Origin: JAXLSZ01 sp046330315
Lineage (GTDB): Bacteria; Actinomycetota; Thermoleophilia; Solirubrobacterales; 70-9
Length of the DNA stretch: 64,000 nt
Reading direction: 5' to 3'
Assembly: GCA_046330315.1 (NCBI GenBank)
Contig: JAXLSZ010000009.1
Location: 194,416 to 258,415, forward strand
A model generated the notes under the pieces. It saw only the letters and a list, made by a program, of their open reading frames with translations. It made no database searches and had not been told where the DNA came from. Below, in pieces: positions 39,674 through 48,258 of this stretch. Positions within the stretch are counted from its first letter, which is position 1, and each line of letters opens with the position of its first letter. Made by a program: the position numbers and the translations under genes.

Positions 39674-41713
39674 TTGGCGACCCGAATCGGAGTGGACGTC
39701 GGCGGCACCTTCACCGATCTGATCGCCTACGACGCCGAGTCCGGGGAAGTCCTCCTGGCAAAGAGCGCGTCCACCTCCGGCGCGCCCGAGTTGGCGGTCC
39801 TGCAGAGCGTCGAGAACGGACTTTCCGGGGACCTGGTCGCCCGCGCCGAGCACTTCATGCACGGCACCACGGTGGGGCTGAACGCCCTGCTGGAGCGTTC
39901 GGGGGCGCGGGTCGGGCTGCTGGCGACCGACGGGTTCCGCGATATCCTCGAGATCAGGCGGGGCAGCCGCGAGGAAATGCTGAACCTGTGGTGGCGCCCG
40001 CCGGCGCCGCTCGTCCCGCGCGAGCTGAGGATCCCTATTTCGGAGAGGATGCGCGCCGACGGCGAGGTGGTCTCCGGGGTGCCCGAGGACGAGGTCGCAG
40101 CCGCTTGCCGGGAGTTCGATCGGGCGGGCGTCGACGCGGTCGCCGTCGCCTTCATCAACAGCTATCGCAATCCCGAGAACGAGATCGCTGCGGCGGATGC
40201 GCTACGTCGCAACGGCTTCGAGGGAGAGATCACGCTCTCCCACCGGGTCTCGGGGGAGTATCGCGAATTCGAGCGGACCTCCACCGCCGTCATCGACGCC
40301 TACGTCCGCGGCGTCACCGGGGGATACCTGAGGCGGCTCGGCAAGGGTTTGCGCTCGAAGGGTTGCGACGCAGCGCTGCTGCTGATGCGCTCGGGTGGCG
40401 GTGCGATGTCCTTCGAGGAGGCGGAGGCCCGACCCTTCGAGACGATCATCTCCGGCCCCGTGGCCGGCGCCGAAGGGGCGGCGAAGCTCTCGGCCGAGCT
40501 CGGCCTCGAGCAGGTGATCTCGGCGGACGTCGGCGGGACGAGCTTCGACGTGTCGGTCGTCCTGGAGGGCAGACCCCAGTCGCTAAACGAGGGGGAGGTG
40601 ATCGGCTTCCCCGTGCAGGCACCGTGGATCGACGTCCGATCGATCGGCGCCGGGGGAGGCTCGATCGCAGAGATCGATGCCGGCGGCCTGCTGCGCGTCG
40701 GGCCCCGGAGCGCCGGCTCGCGTCCGGGCCCCGCCTGCTACGGGCGGGGCGGGGAGGAGCCCACCGTGACCGACGCGGCCTTCCTCCTGGGCATGCTGGG
40801 TGAGGGGGTGCTGGCGGGTGGCCTGCGCCTTGATCGTGATCGCGCCGCGGTGGCCCTGGAGCGGGTCGCCGGACCGCTGGGCACCGACACCCGGGCGGTG
40901 GCCCGAGGCGTGCTGCGAGTCGCCTCCGCCCACATGGCCGACGCCATCCGCGAGATCACCGTCGAGAGGGGGCTGGACCCCCGCGACGGGGCGCTGATGG
41001 CCTATGGGGGCGCTGGCGGCCTCTTCGCGACCCTGCTCGCCAGGGAGTCGGAGATCCCGAGAATCGTGATCCCCCCGTTCGCGGGGAACTTCTCGGCCTG
41101 GGGCCTTCTCGGGGCCGATATCACCCAGACGGGGGCGCAGACCATGATCGCCCGGCTCGACGAGGGGAGCCGGGCCGCGGCCTCGGAGGTCCTCGCCCGG
41201 GTCTTCGAGGATCTGCGCGGGCGCCCGGGGGCCACCGGCGAGGGCACGCCGGAGGCGGCCCTCGACATCCGCTACCAGGGCCAGGAGTACAGCCTGACCA
41301 TCCCCGTTCCCCTGGACCGGGAGGAGATCGGCGTCGGCAGCGACCGTGTGGCGGTCGACTTCGAGGAGGAGTACGAGAAGATCTTCGGCCACCGCATGCA
41401 GGAACGGATCGAGGTCGTCGCGGTGCGGGGGAGCCTTCGCAGCCCCACGGAGGGTGTTTCCGCCCCGGAGGGGCGGGGTCATGCTGCGAGCGCCGGCCCG
41501 GCGTCGAGGATCGATGCCTTCTCGTTCACGGCCGGCGAAGCGATCGAGTTCGGGGTCTACGAGCGGAGCCGGCTCGGGGCCGGCACCTCGGTCGAGGGCC
41601 CGGCGCTGATCGCCGAGGAGACGGCGATGACCTATCTCGACGCGGGGTTCCGGGCCGGGGTCGACCCGACCGGATCGCTGCTGGTCGAACCTGCGGAGGG
41701 TGCGGATGGATGA
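39674..41713 (+). CDS. hyuA: hydantoinase A (ATP-dependent, HyuA)
   Basis: A 679-residue protein from TTG 39674. It has the ASKHA ATPase fold: RIGVDVGGTFTDLIAYD (phosphate 1), EHFMHGTTVGLNALLERSGARVGLLATDGFRD, GGTSFDVSVV (phosphate 2), and GYGGAGGLFA-like AYGGAGGLFATLLA (adenosine). It matches hydantoinase/oxoprolinase subunit A, which activates a cyclic amide with ATP before ring opening. It overlaps hyuB by 14 bp and is translationally coupled. Confidence 0.95.
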   Translation: MATRIGVDVGGTFTDLIAYDAESGEVLLAKSASTSGAPELAVLQSVENGLSGDLVARAEHFMHGTTVGLNALLERSGARVGLLATDGFRDILEIRRGSREEMLNLWWRPPAPLVPRELRIPISERMRADGEVVSGVPEDEVAAACREFDRAGVDAVAVAFINSYRNPENEIAAADALRRNGFEGEITLSHRVSGEYREFERTSTAVIDAYVRGVTGGYLRRLGKGLRSKGCDAALLLMRSGGGAMSFEEAEARPFETIISGPVAGAEGAAKLSAELGLEQVISADVGGTSFDVSVVLEGRPQSLNEGEVIGFPVQAPWIDVRSIGAGGGSIAEIDAGGLLRVGPRSAGSRPGPACYGRGGEEPTVTDAAFLLGMLGEGVLAGGLRLDRDRAAVALERVAGPLGTDTRAVARGVLRVASAHMADAIREITVERGLDPRDGALMAYGGAGGLFATLLARESEIPRIVIPPFAGNFSAWGLLGADITQTGAQTMIARLDEGSRAAASEVLARVFEDLRGRPGATGEGTPEAALDIRYQGQEYSLTIPVPLDREEIGVGSDRVAVDFEEEYEKIFGHRMQERIEVVAVRGSLRSPTEGVSAPEGRGHAASAGPASRIDAFSFTAGEAIEFGVYERSRLGAGTSVEGPALIAEETAMTYLDAGFRAGVDPTGSLLVEPAEGADG

Positions 41714-43433
41714 GAACGTCGACCCGATAACAACGGAGGTCGTCCGCCACAGCCTGCACTCGGCGGCCGAGCAGATGAAGCGGGCGCTGATGCGGACCGC
41801 CTTCTCGCCGATCATCTACGACGTCCTCGATTTCGCGGTAGCGATCTACGACCGCGAGAAGCGGCTCCTCTCCCAAGCTCCGGGACTTCCCAACTTCCTC
41901 GGCACCATGGGCTACTGCGTCGAGGGGGCGGTGGAGGCGGTCGGCGAGGAAACGCTGCGCGAGGGGGACGTGATCCTCCTCAACTATCCCTACGTTACCG
42001 GGTCTCACCAGGAGGACATGGCGGTCGTCCGCCCGGTCTTTCTCGGCGACGGCACGGCGGTCGGCTACACAGCCGTGAAGGCCCACTTCCTCGACATCGG
42101 CGCGAAGGACTACTTCTGCACGGACACCGTCGACTACCTTCAGGAAGGGACCGTGTTTCCCGGCGTCAAGCTCTACCGGGCCGGGGAGCTCCAAGAGGAC
42201 ATCCTGCGGATGGTGACGGCGAACTCGCGCGTCCCCGGCGCCGTGGCCGGTGACCTCAACGCCGAGGTTGCGGGGGCCCACACCGGCGCGATGTCGCTCC
42301 GTCGAATCGTCGAGCGCCACGGCGTGGAGACCTTCGACGCGGCGGTCGAGGAGATGTACGACAGGGGGGAGGCCGCGGTGCGGAGGTTCATCGCCGGGGT
42401 GCCGGACGGCACCTACGTAGGCCACGGCGAGATGGACGGCGACGGTGTGGCCGAGGGTCGCATACCCATGGAGCTGGAGGTCGTCGTGTCCGGCGACGGA
42501 GTCACCGTCGACTACACCCAGACCCCGGACGCGCGGCAGGGACCGGTCAACAGCCCGCTCCCCTCGACCGTCTCGGCGACGCGGGTGGCGATCACGATGC
42601 TCGCCAGCGCCGCCGACCCCGGCGGGGAGGGCCACTTCCACGAGGGCCACTTCCGCCCGATCGAGGTGAGGACCAGGCCCGGCTCGATGTTCCATCCCGA
42701 GCCCCCGGCGCCCGCGTTCTTCTATTACATGCCCGACTATCAGGCCATCGAGGTGATCTTCAACGCGATCGCCGACGCGCTGCCGGAGGCTGTTCCGGCC
42801 TGCAGCGGCGGCGACGTGACCACTCTGATCTGGTGGGGGGTGTACGCCGGGACAGGGGAGGCCTGGGCGGACGGGTCGGGGAATCCGGTCGGCCAGGGCG
42901 CGACCGCCCTCGACGACGGTCCCAGCGCGATCATGCATCACGGCGAGGCCGGCACGCGGATAACCCCCGTCGAGGTCTGGGAGGCGAAGAACCCGTGGAT
43001 CTTCGAGCGGTTCCAGCTGCGGGTCGACTCCTGCGGGCCCGGCAGACATCGCGGCGGGCTCGGCGTCGACATGTTCTTCCACATGCTCGAGGACTGCTGG
43101 CTGACCTGCGGTGTGGAGCGCACCGAGAACCTCCCCTGGGGGCTTCAGGGCGGCCGGGAGGGCGACGCCAACCGAGCGGCGATCCGGCATCCCGACGGCA
43201 GCAGGGTGCCGCTGGCCAAGGCCACCGCCGCGAAGATCCCGAAGGGGTCGACGTTCGAGCTTTCAACCGGCGGCGGCGGCGGGTACGGGCCGCCGTCGGA
43301 GCGGGATCCCGAGGCGATCGCCGCCGACGTTAGGGCGGGCTACATCACCGAAGATCACGCCCAGACCCACTATCCCCAGTACCGGTCCGGGCAGGGGCCG
43401 CCCGGGGCCGGGAGATCTTCGTTCTCACCCTAG
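41700..43433 (+). CDS. hyuB: hydantoinase B (HyuB)
   Basis: A 577-residue protein: DPITTEVVRHSLHSAAEQMKRALMRTAFSPIIYDVLDFAVAIYD, MGYCVEGAVEAVG, LNYPYVTGSHQEDMAVVRPVF, DLNAEVAGAHTGAMSL, CNSP-like QGPVNSPLPSTVSATRVA, and a final GGGGYGPPSERDPEAIAADVRAGYIT. These are standard for hydantoinase/oxoprolinase subunit B. HyuAB would open a five-membered imide such as hydantoin, N-methylhydantoin or 5-oxoproline. A stable hairpin follows at 43436. Confidence 0.95.
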   Translation: MRMDENVDPITTEVVRHSLHSAAEQMKRALMRTAFSPIIYDVLDFAVAIYDREKRLLSQAPGLPNFLGTMGYCVEGAVEAVGEETLREGDVILLNYPYVTGSHQEDMAVVRPVFLGDGTAVGYTAVKAHFLDIGAKDYFCTDTVDYLQEGTVFPGVKLYRAGELQEDILRMVTANSRVPGAVAGDLNAEVAGAHTGAMSLRRIVERHGVETFDAAVEEMYDRGEAAVRRFIAGVPDGTYVGHGEMDGDGVAEGRIPMELEVVVSGDGVTVDYTQTPDARQGPVNSPLPSTVSATRVAITMLASAADPGGEGHFHEGHFRPIEVRTRPGSMFHPEPPAPAFFYYMPDYQAIEVIFNAIADALPEAVPACSGGDVTTLIWWGVYAGTGEAWADGSGNPVGQGATALDDGPSAIMHHGEAGTRITPVEVWEAKNPWIFERFQLRVDSCGPGRHRGGLGVDMFFHMLEDCWLTCGVERTENLPWGLQGGREGDANRAAIRHPDGSRVPLAKATAAKIPKGSTFELSTGGGGGYGPPSERDPEAIAADVRAGYITEDHAQTHYPQYRSGQGPPGAGRSSFSP

Positions 43434-43435
43434 CC

Positions 43436-43477
43436 GCCTGGCGGGCCCGGTAGCCCGGAGATCCGGGTCCGCCAGGC
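43436..43477 (+). terminator. hairpin terminator after hyuB
   Basis: GCCTGGCGGGCCCGG (43436-43450) pairs with CCGGGTCCGCCAGGC (43463-43477) over 15 bp with one G-T wobble and a 12-base loop, three bases after the hyuB stop. No U tract follows, as is common in actinobacteria. The stretch 43478-43774 holds no gene that I can support. Confidence 0.7.
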
Positions 43478-43774
43478 AGGGAAGGTCCGTGGCCCGGGAG
43501 GGGCGTCCGATCAACTCGTTGGTGCCTCAGACGCGTTGGCGCGGGCCGGGTCGGGGACCGCGGCACTGAAGCCGGCGGTGGCGGAAGGTCGGGTGTCTTA
43601 AGGAATAGTCGTCCGCCGCCGGTATCGCTCCGGGGCTCCGGCCAGGACGACCTTGCAGTGGCAAGCGCCGCCCCGCCGAGGCAGGGGGATGAGGGAGGTG
43701 GCGAGTCCGGCGCGGCGGCGCATAGTAGGGCGATGGACCCAACCAGGGCCGGAGACAGGGATACTGACGGGGCG

Positions 43775-44161
43775 ATGTCGGAGGAGAGGCTCGAGCTGGT
43801 CCGGGCGGGGTTCGCCGCGCACAACGCCGGCGACCTCGATGCGCTGGTCGAGTTCTACGACCCCGAGGTGGTGTTCGAGACCCTGCTGCTGGGCACCCAT
43901 CACGGCAACGAGTCGATCCGCACCATCTACGCGGAGAACCGCAAGAACCTCGAGGGCTACGACGTCGTCCCCGTGGAGCTGATCGAGGTCGGCGAGAAGG
44001 TGGTGGCGGTTGCCAGGACGGTGGGCGCGGGGGCCTCGAGCCAGATCGCCGTCGGGGATCACTTCGCCTTCCTCTTCACCTTCAGGGGCGACCGGGTGAT
44101 CCGCGAGCAGGCCTTCCGCAACCGCGAGGAGGCCCTGGCCGCGGCCGGGGCGGAGGGGTAG
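43775..44161 (+). CDS. SnoaL-like (NTF2-fold) protein
   Basis: A 128-residue protein from ATG 43775 (ATG 43733 is possible). ELVRAGFAAHNAGDLDALVEFYDPEVVFETL, IRTIYAENRKNLEGYDVVPVELIEVGEKVVAVARTVGAGASS and FAFLFTFRGDRVIREQAF are the helix and curved-sheet pattern of the SnoaL/NTF2 fold. These act as isomerases, hydrolases or binding proteins; the substrate is unknown. Confidence 0.8.
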   Translation: MSEERLELVRAGFAAHNAGDLDALVEFYDPEVVFETLLLGTHHGNESIRTIYAENRKNLEGYDVVPVELIEVGEKVVAVARTVGAGASSQIAVGDHFAFLFTFRGDRVIREQAFRNREEALAAAGAEG

Positions 44162-44233
44162 TCGCCGGCGAGAAGCGGCGGGAAGAGCCGGGGGCGGCGG
44201 GCGTAGTTTGAAGCCGCTAGGGTCCCCGCCGCC

Positions 44234-44731
44234 ATGGACCGCCGGGTCATCACCCTGATCGTCGCCGCCGCGGTCGCGGTCGCGCTGGTCGCGGTCGTGC
44301 TGATCGCCCAGAACAGCGGCGGCGGGTCGAGCGGCGGTGGCTCGGGCGACATCACCGACACCTCCACCAAGCCGGATGTCGAGGTGCCGAGCGGCGCCCC
44401 GCCGAAGACGCTGGTCAAGAAGGAAGTCGTCGTCGGCGACGGTTCGGAGGCCAAGCCCGGCGACACGGTCAAGGTCCAGTACGTCGGCGTCCTCTACAAC
44501 AACGGCAAGCAATTCGACGCCTCCTGGGACCGCAACCAGCCCTTCAGTTTCCAACTGGGCGGCGGCCAGGTGATCCCCGGCTGGGACCAGGGCGTCGAGG
44601 GCATGCGGGTCGGTGGCCGGCGGGAGCTGATCATCCCGCCCGACCTCGGCTACGGCGCCCAGGGCGCCCCGCCCGACATCCCCCCCAACGCGACGCTGGT
44701 CTTCGTCATCGACCTGCTCGCGGTGCAGTAG
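44234..44731 (+). CDS. FKBP-type peptidyl-prolyl isomerase, membrane-anchored
   Basis: A 165-residue protein. An N-terminal helix (VITLIVAAAVAVALVAVVLIAQ) anchors it outside the cytoplasm. A Gly/Ser linker follows. The FKBP domain reads VKVQYVGVLYNNGKQFDASWDRNQPFSFQLGGGQVIPGWDQGVEGMRVGGRRELIIPPDLGYGAQG to PNATLVFVIDLLAV, with all the usual pocket residues (Tyr, Phe, Asp, Ile, Trp). It helps fold exported proteins. It is monocistronic. Confidence 0.95.
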   Translation: MDRRVITLIVAAAVAVALVAVVLIAQNSGGGSSGGGSGDITDTSTKPDVEVPSGAPPKTLVKKEVVVGDGSEAKPGDTVKVQYVGVLYNNGKQFDASWDRNQPFSFQLGGGQVIPGWDQGVEGMRVGGRRELIIPPDLGYGAQGAPPDIPPNATLVFVIDLLAVQ

Positions 44732-44812
44732 CCCCCTCGCTCGCCGCCCGCGCACGCCGCGCGCCCCGCCGCGCACTCCCCGCCTGCGGGCACCCGCCCT
44801 GCCCCCCAGCGG

Positions 44813-44860
44813 GTGGGACCTCTAGACCTTGGTATGCGACGGAAAACAGGTCCCAGGTCG
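44813..44860. repeat. palindromic interspersed repeat, copy 1
   Basis: GTGGGACCTCTAGACC ... GACGGAAAACAGGTCCCAGGTCGG. The arms GGGACCT and AGGTCCC form a stem around about 26 bases that contain a purine run. It is highly similar to copies at 44907 and 50653. The region 44732-45024 holds no gene, only these repeats. Confidence 0.7.
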
Positions 44861-44906
44861 GTGGGCGCCGGGTTACCGACCTGCGCGGGACCGGCAGCGA
44901 CCCGAC

Positions 44907-44955
44907 GTGGGACCTCCAGACCCCATGCATGGACGGAAAAAAGGTCCCACCTCGG
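44907..44955. repeat. palindromic interspersed repeat, copy 2
   Basis: GTGGGACCTCCAGACC ... GACGGAAAAAAGGTCCCACCTCGG. Same layout as copy 1, 94 bp downstream in the same orientation. The stem here is GTGGGACCT/AGGTCCCAC, 9 bp. Confidence 0.7.
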
Positions 44956-45024
44956 GGGTGGGGGTGTTGGGATCGGTGCCGATGTCGGGAGGAGCCGTCA
45001 CAGAGCGGCGCCGGCGGCGAACAC

Positions 45025-45828
45025 CTACCCGGCGGAGCCGATGCCCTCGGCTGGGCCGATGCCCTCGGGGCGGCGGCGGAAGGTGACCTCCTCGGCGATC
45101 AGCTCGAAGCCGAGCTTCTCGTACATCAGGCGGGGCCAGTCGTCGGCCCGGGCGCCGAGGTAGGTGATCTCGTTGCCGTCGGCCGCCGAGGCGCGGGCCG
45201 CGGCGAGGGTGATCGCGCGCCCGAGGCCTCGCTCGCGGGCCCGGGGCAGGGTGCCGACGTCCTCGACCTGGCCAACCCCGCCGGCGGCCAGCAGGCGGCA
45301 GCAGGCGGCCGGCTCGCCCTCGTGGCGGGCAACGAACCAGCGGTCGCCGCCGGCCCGCGCGAGCATCCGGTCCCATTCGAGGAGCTGGTCGATCGTCTCG
45401 CCGGCGTCGTAGCCGCCGGGCGGGAGGGTGGCGGCGATCAGCTCGCGCCGCAGGCCGACGATCTCGTCCTCGCCGACCTCGGTCACCCCGACCTCGGGCT
45501 CGCGGTCGGGCACGCCGCGCCACCGCATGGTGGCGCCGCGCTCGACGTCCCAGCCGAGCGCCTCGAACTCCGGCACCGGCGCCCAGGCGACGACGAGGTC
45601 GCGGACCAGGACGGTGCGGTGCTCCATGCCGGCGCCGCCGATCACCTGATCGGCGATCTCGGCGATCTGGGCCGCCCCCAGCTCGGGGTCGGTGATCAGC
45701 ACCCAGCTGGCGTCCCAGATCAGGGGGATCGAGGGGCAGAGGAAGGACTCCCCCCAGGGGTGCTCGCTCACCCGCTCGCAGGCCACCCGCTCGAGGGCGA
45801 CCTCGAAGTCGAGGATCCGCTCGATCAT
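45025..45828 (-). CDS. GNAT family N-acetyltransferase
   Basis: A 267-residue protein from ATG 45828 (an in-frame ATG at 45867 is possible). The C-terminal half is a GNAT domain: DRWFVARHEGEPAACCRLLAAGGVGQVEDVGTLPRARERGLGRAITLAAARASA (acetyl-CoA loop R-x-x-G-x-G/A), then EITYLGARADDWPRLMYEKLGFELIAEEVTFRR. The N-terminal half looks like a decayed second GNAT fold. It transfers an acyl group from CoA to an unknown amine. Confidence 0.8.
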   Translation of the reverse strand: MIERILDFEVALERVACERVSEHPWGESFLCPSIPLIWDASWVLITDPELGAAQIAEIADQVIGGAGMEHRTVLVRDLVVAWAPVPEFEALGWDVERGATMRWRGVPDREPEVGVTEVGEDEIVGLRRELIAATLPPGGYDAGETIDQLLEWDRMLARAGGDRWFVARHEGEPAACCRLLAAGGVGQVEDVGTLPRARERGLGRAITLAAARASAADGNEITYLGARADDWPRLMYEKLGFELIAEEVTFRRRPEGIGPAEGIGSAG

Positions 45829-46063
45829 CTCGACCAGCCTGCCAGACGCGCGTCCGGGCCGGTCCACGCCGCGGGTTGGAGCTGCACCGCCTGCCAGGGC
45901 CCGGCGTCGGCGCCCCGCCGGTCAACTGCGGCCTCGGCGCTCGGCCTCGACGCCCCGCCGGCCGCCGCCGGCCTCGGCGCCCCGCCGGCCTCCGCGCCGC
46001 ACCGCCCGCCCCGGCCCCGGTAGCCTGCTCGCCGCCAAGCCAGACCCTGGAGGAATGACTGAA

Positions 46064-48085
46064 ATGTTCGTTTTCAAGGCCGCCGTAGTCGGTGGAGGCA
46101 CGATGGGCGGGGAGATCGCCCAGGCGATCGCCGCCGCCGACATCCCCGTCGTCGTCAAGGACATCGACCAGAAGTTCGTCGACGCGGCGCTGGAGAAGGC
46201 GCGCGGCGTCACCCAGGGCCAGCTCGGCTCGCTGGTCAAGAAGGAGAAGCTGACCCAGGAGCAGGCCGACGCGCGCCTCGAGGAGGTGATGTCGCTGATC
46301 ACCGGCGCCACCGACTACGCGGAGTTCGGCGACGTCGACTTCGTGATCGAGGCCGTCCCCGAGAAGATGGAGATCAAGCAGGCCGTCTTCGCCGAGCTCG
46401 ACGCGGTCACTCCGGGCCAGGCGATCCTCGCCTCCAACACCTCCTCGCTCTCGATCTCGGAGATCGCCGAGGCGACCCTGCGCCCCGAGCGCGTGGTCGG
46501 CTTCCACTTCTTCTACCCGGCCTCGGTGATGCCGCTGGTCGAGGTGATCTACGGGGTGGACCCCGAGGGCATGCGGACCACCTCGCCGGAGACCGCGCAG
46601 GCCGCCGCCAACTTCGCGCAGGCGATCCGCAAGCAGCCGATCGTCTGCGGCGAGGTGCCCGGCTTCGTCGTCAACCGCATCCTCAACTCGGCGGTCGGCG
46701 AGATCTGGCGCGCCCAGGAGGAGCAGGGCCTCTCGATCAAGGCGATCGACGAGGGCGTCGCCGCCGCCAACGCGGCGCCGATGGGTCCCTTCATCCTCGG
46801 CGACATGCTCGGCCTCGACACGATTCTCCACGTCGCCGAGCACCTGCGCGACTCCTACGGGGACTCCTTCTACGTCCACGAGGGGATGAAGAAGCTGGTC
46901 GCCGAGGGCAAGCTCGGCGTCAAGTCTGGCGGCGAGGGCTTCTACAAGGATGGCGAGCCGCAGCTTCCCGGCGAGGCCGAGCCCGACGGCGAGGAGCTGG
47001 CCGAGCTGTTCGCCTGCAAGGCGCTGATCGAGGCCTGCCTGCTGCTCGAGGAGGGGGTCGCCTCGATGCGCGACATCGACGTCGGGATGATGGCCGGCGC
47101 CGGCATGGACCCGCGGCGCGGCCTCTTCCCGCCCTTCTGGAAGGCCGACATCGACGGGCTCGACGTGATGCTGGAGCGGATCGAGGCGCTCGAGGAGAAA
47201 CACGGCGAGCGCTTCGCCGCGCCGGTCACCCTGCGGCGGCTGGTCGCGCAGGGGCGGCTGGGGCTGAAGTCGGGCCAGGGCTTCTACCCCTACCCGCAGC
47301 CCGACGAGGGCGATCAGCCCGAGAAGGTCAAGCTCGAGACCCGCGGCAACGTCGCGATCGCCTGGCTCGTCAACCCGCCGATGAACGCGGTCTCCCCGCA
47401 GGTGATCAAGGACCTGGGCGCGGTCTGGGAGAAGGTCAAGGCCAACCCGGAGGTGGGGGCGATGGTGATCGCCTCCTCGATCCCCCTGGTGTTCAGCGCC
47501 GGCGCCGACATCAAGGCCTTCACCTCGATGACCGACGAGGCCTCCGGGCGCGAGCTGATCGACTCCGGCCACGCGCTGCTGCGCGACTTCGGCCAGGCCA
47601 GGGTGGCGACGATCGCGGCCGTCAACGCGCTCGCCTTCGGGGGCGGCTGCGAGGTCTCGATGGCCTGTGACGTGCGGCTAGCCGCCGAGGCGGCGACCTT
47701 CGGCCAGCCCGAGATCAAGCTGGGGATCATCCCCGGCTTCGGCGGCACCCAGCGGCTGCCGCGGCTGGTCGGCGACAACAAGGCGCTGGAGATGAACCTG
47801 ATCGGCGACGCGATCTCCGCCGACGACGCCCTGGAGTCCGGGCTCGTCAACGCGGTCGTCCCCGACCAGGACCTCTTCGACACGGCGCTCTCCTGGGGGC
47901 GGCGCCTGGCGGGCCAGGCGCCCCTGGCGGTCGAGCAGGTCAAGCGCGTTTCCCACAAGGGCGACCTCGACGAGGGCATCGAGGCTGAGAAGAAGGGCTT
48001 CGCCGCCGCCTTCGTGACCGAGGACGCCCGCGAGGGCATCTCGGCCTTCCTCGGCAAGCGCACCCCGAAGTGGAGCGGGAAGTAG
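46064..48085 (+). CDS. 3-hydroxyacyl-CoA dehydrogenase / enoyl-CoA hydratase fusion
   Basis: I start at ATG 46064, 10 bases after GGAGG; ATG 46055 is in frame but too close to it. The NAD-binding domain (AAVVGGGTMGGEIAQAI, LASNTSSLSISEIA, GFHFFYPASVMPLVEVI) and the 3HCDH C-terminal domain occupy residues 1-410. A crotonase/enoyl-CoA hydratase domain follows (SAGADIKAFTSM oxyanion loop, FGGGCEVSMACDVRLAA, EIKLGIIPGFGGTQRLPR). The order is the reverse of FadB. It carries out two beta-oxidation steps. Confidence 0.92.
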   Translation: MFVFKAAVVGGGTMGGEIAQAIAAADIPVVVKDIDQKFVDAALEKARGVTQGQLGSLVKKEKLTQEQADARLEEVMSLITGATDYAEFGDVDFVIEAVPEKMEIKQAVFAELDAVTPGQAILASNTSSLSISEIAEATLRPERVVGFHFFYPASVMPLVEVIYGVDPEGMRTTSPETAQAAANFAQAIRKQPIVCGEVPGFVVNRILNSAVGEIWRAQEEQGLSIKAIDEGVAAANAAPMGPFILGDMLGLDTILHVAEHLRDSYGDSFYVHEGMKKLVAEGKLGVKSGGEGFYKDGEPQLPGEAEPDGEELAELFACKALIEACLLLEEGVASMRDIDVGMMAGAGMDPRRGLFPPFWKADIDGLDVMLERIEALEEKHGERFAAPVTLRRLVAQGRLGLKSGQGFYPYPQPDEGDQPEKVKLETRGNVAIAWLVNPPMNAVSPQVIKDLGAVWEKVKANPEVGAMVIASSIPLVFSAGADIKAFTSMTDEASGRELIDSGHALLRDFGQARVATIAAVNALAFGGGCEVSMACDVRLAAEAATFGQPEIKLGIIPGFGGTQRLPRLVGDNKALEMNLIGDAISADDALESGLVNAVVPDQDLFDTALSWGRRLAGQAPLAVEQVKRVSHKGDLDEGIEAEKKGFAAAFVTEDAREGISAFLGKRTPKWSGK

Positions 48086-48105
48086 GGCCGAGCCCGCGCG
48101 GAACG

Positions 48106-48200
48106 GCCCGCGCCGAACTCCCACCCCCCGCGAGCGGCCCGCGCCGAACCCCCCCACCCCCGCGAGCGGCCCGCGCCGAACCCCCCCACCCCCGCGAACG
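48106..48200. repeat. 31-32 bp tandem repeat, three copies
   Basis: The unit GCCCGCGCCGAAC-CCCC-ACCCCCGCGAGCG occurs at 48106-48136, 48137-48168 and 48169-48200. The third copy ends CGAACG and flows into the inverted repeat that follows. It is non-coding, between convergent genes. Confidence 0.85.
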
Positions 48201-48240
48201 TCCCGGAGTACCCCGGATAGCAACAACTCCGGGACGTTCG
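48195..48240. terminator. perfect inverted repeat, bidirectional terminator candidate
   Basis: CGAACGTCCCGGAGT (48195-48209) and its exact reverse complement (48226-48240) enclose a 16-base loop. It lies between the converging dehydrogenase and beta-propeller genes, an ideal place for a shared terminator. Confidence 0.7.
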
Positions 48241-48258
48241 GTGGGTGTGGGGTGGGGG

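Noticed and set aside
43478..43774. Protein gene between hyuB and the SnoaL-like gene
   Set aside because: Only short antisense frames with biased composition occur here; nothing beyond the hairpin can be supported.
44873..47572. Minus-strand open frame of about 900 codons
   Set aside because: Antisense to the dehydrogenase/hydratase fusion; His/Asp/Arg-rich composition without any domain. It is a codon-bias shadow.
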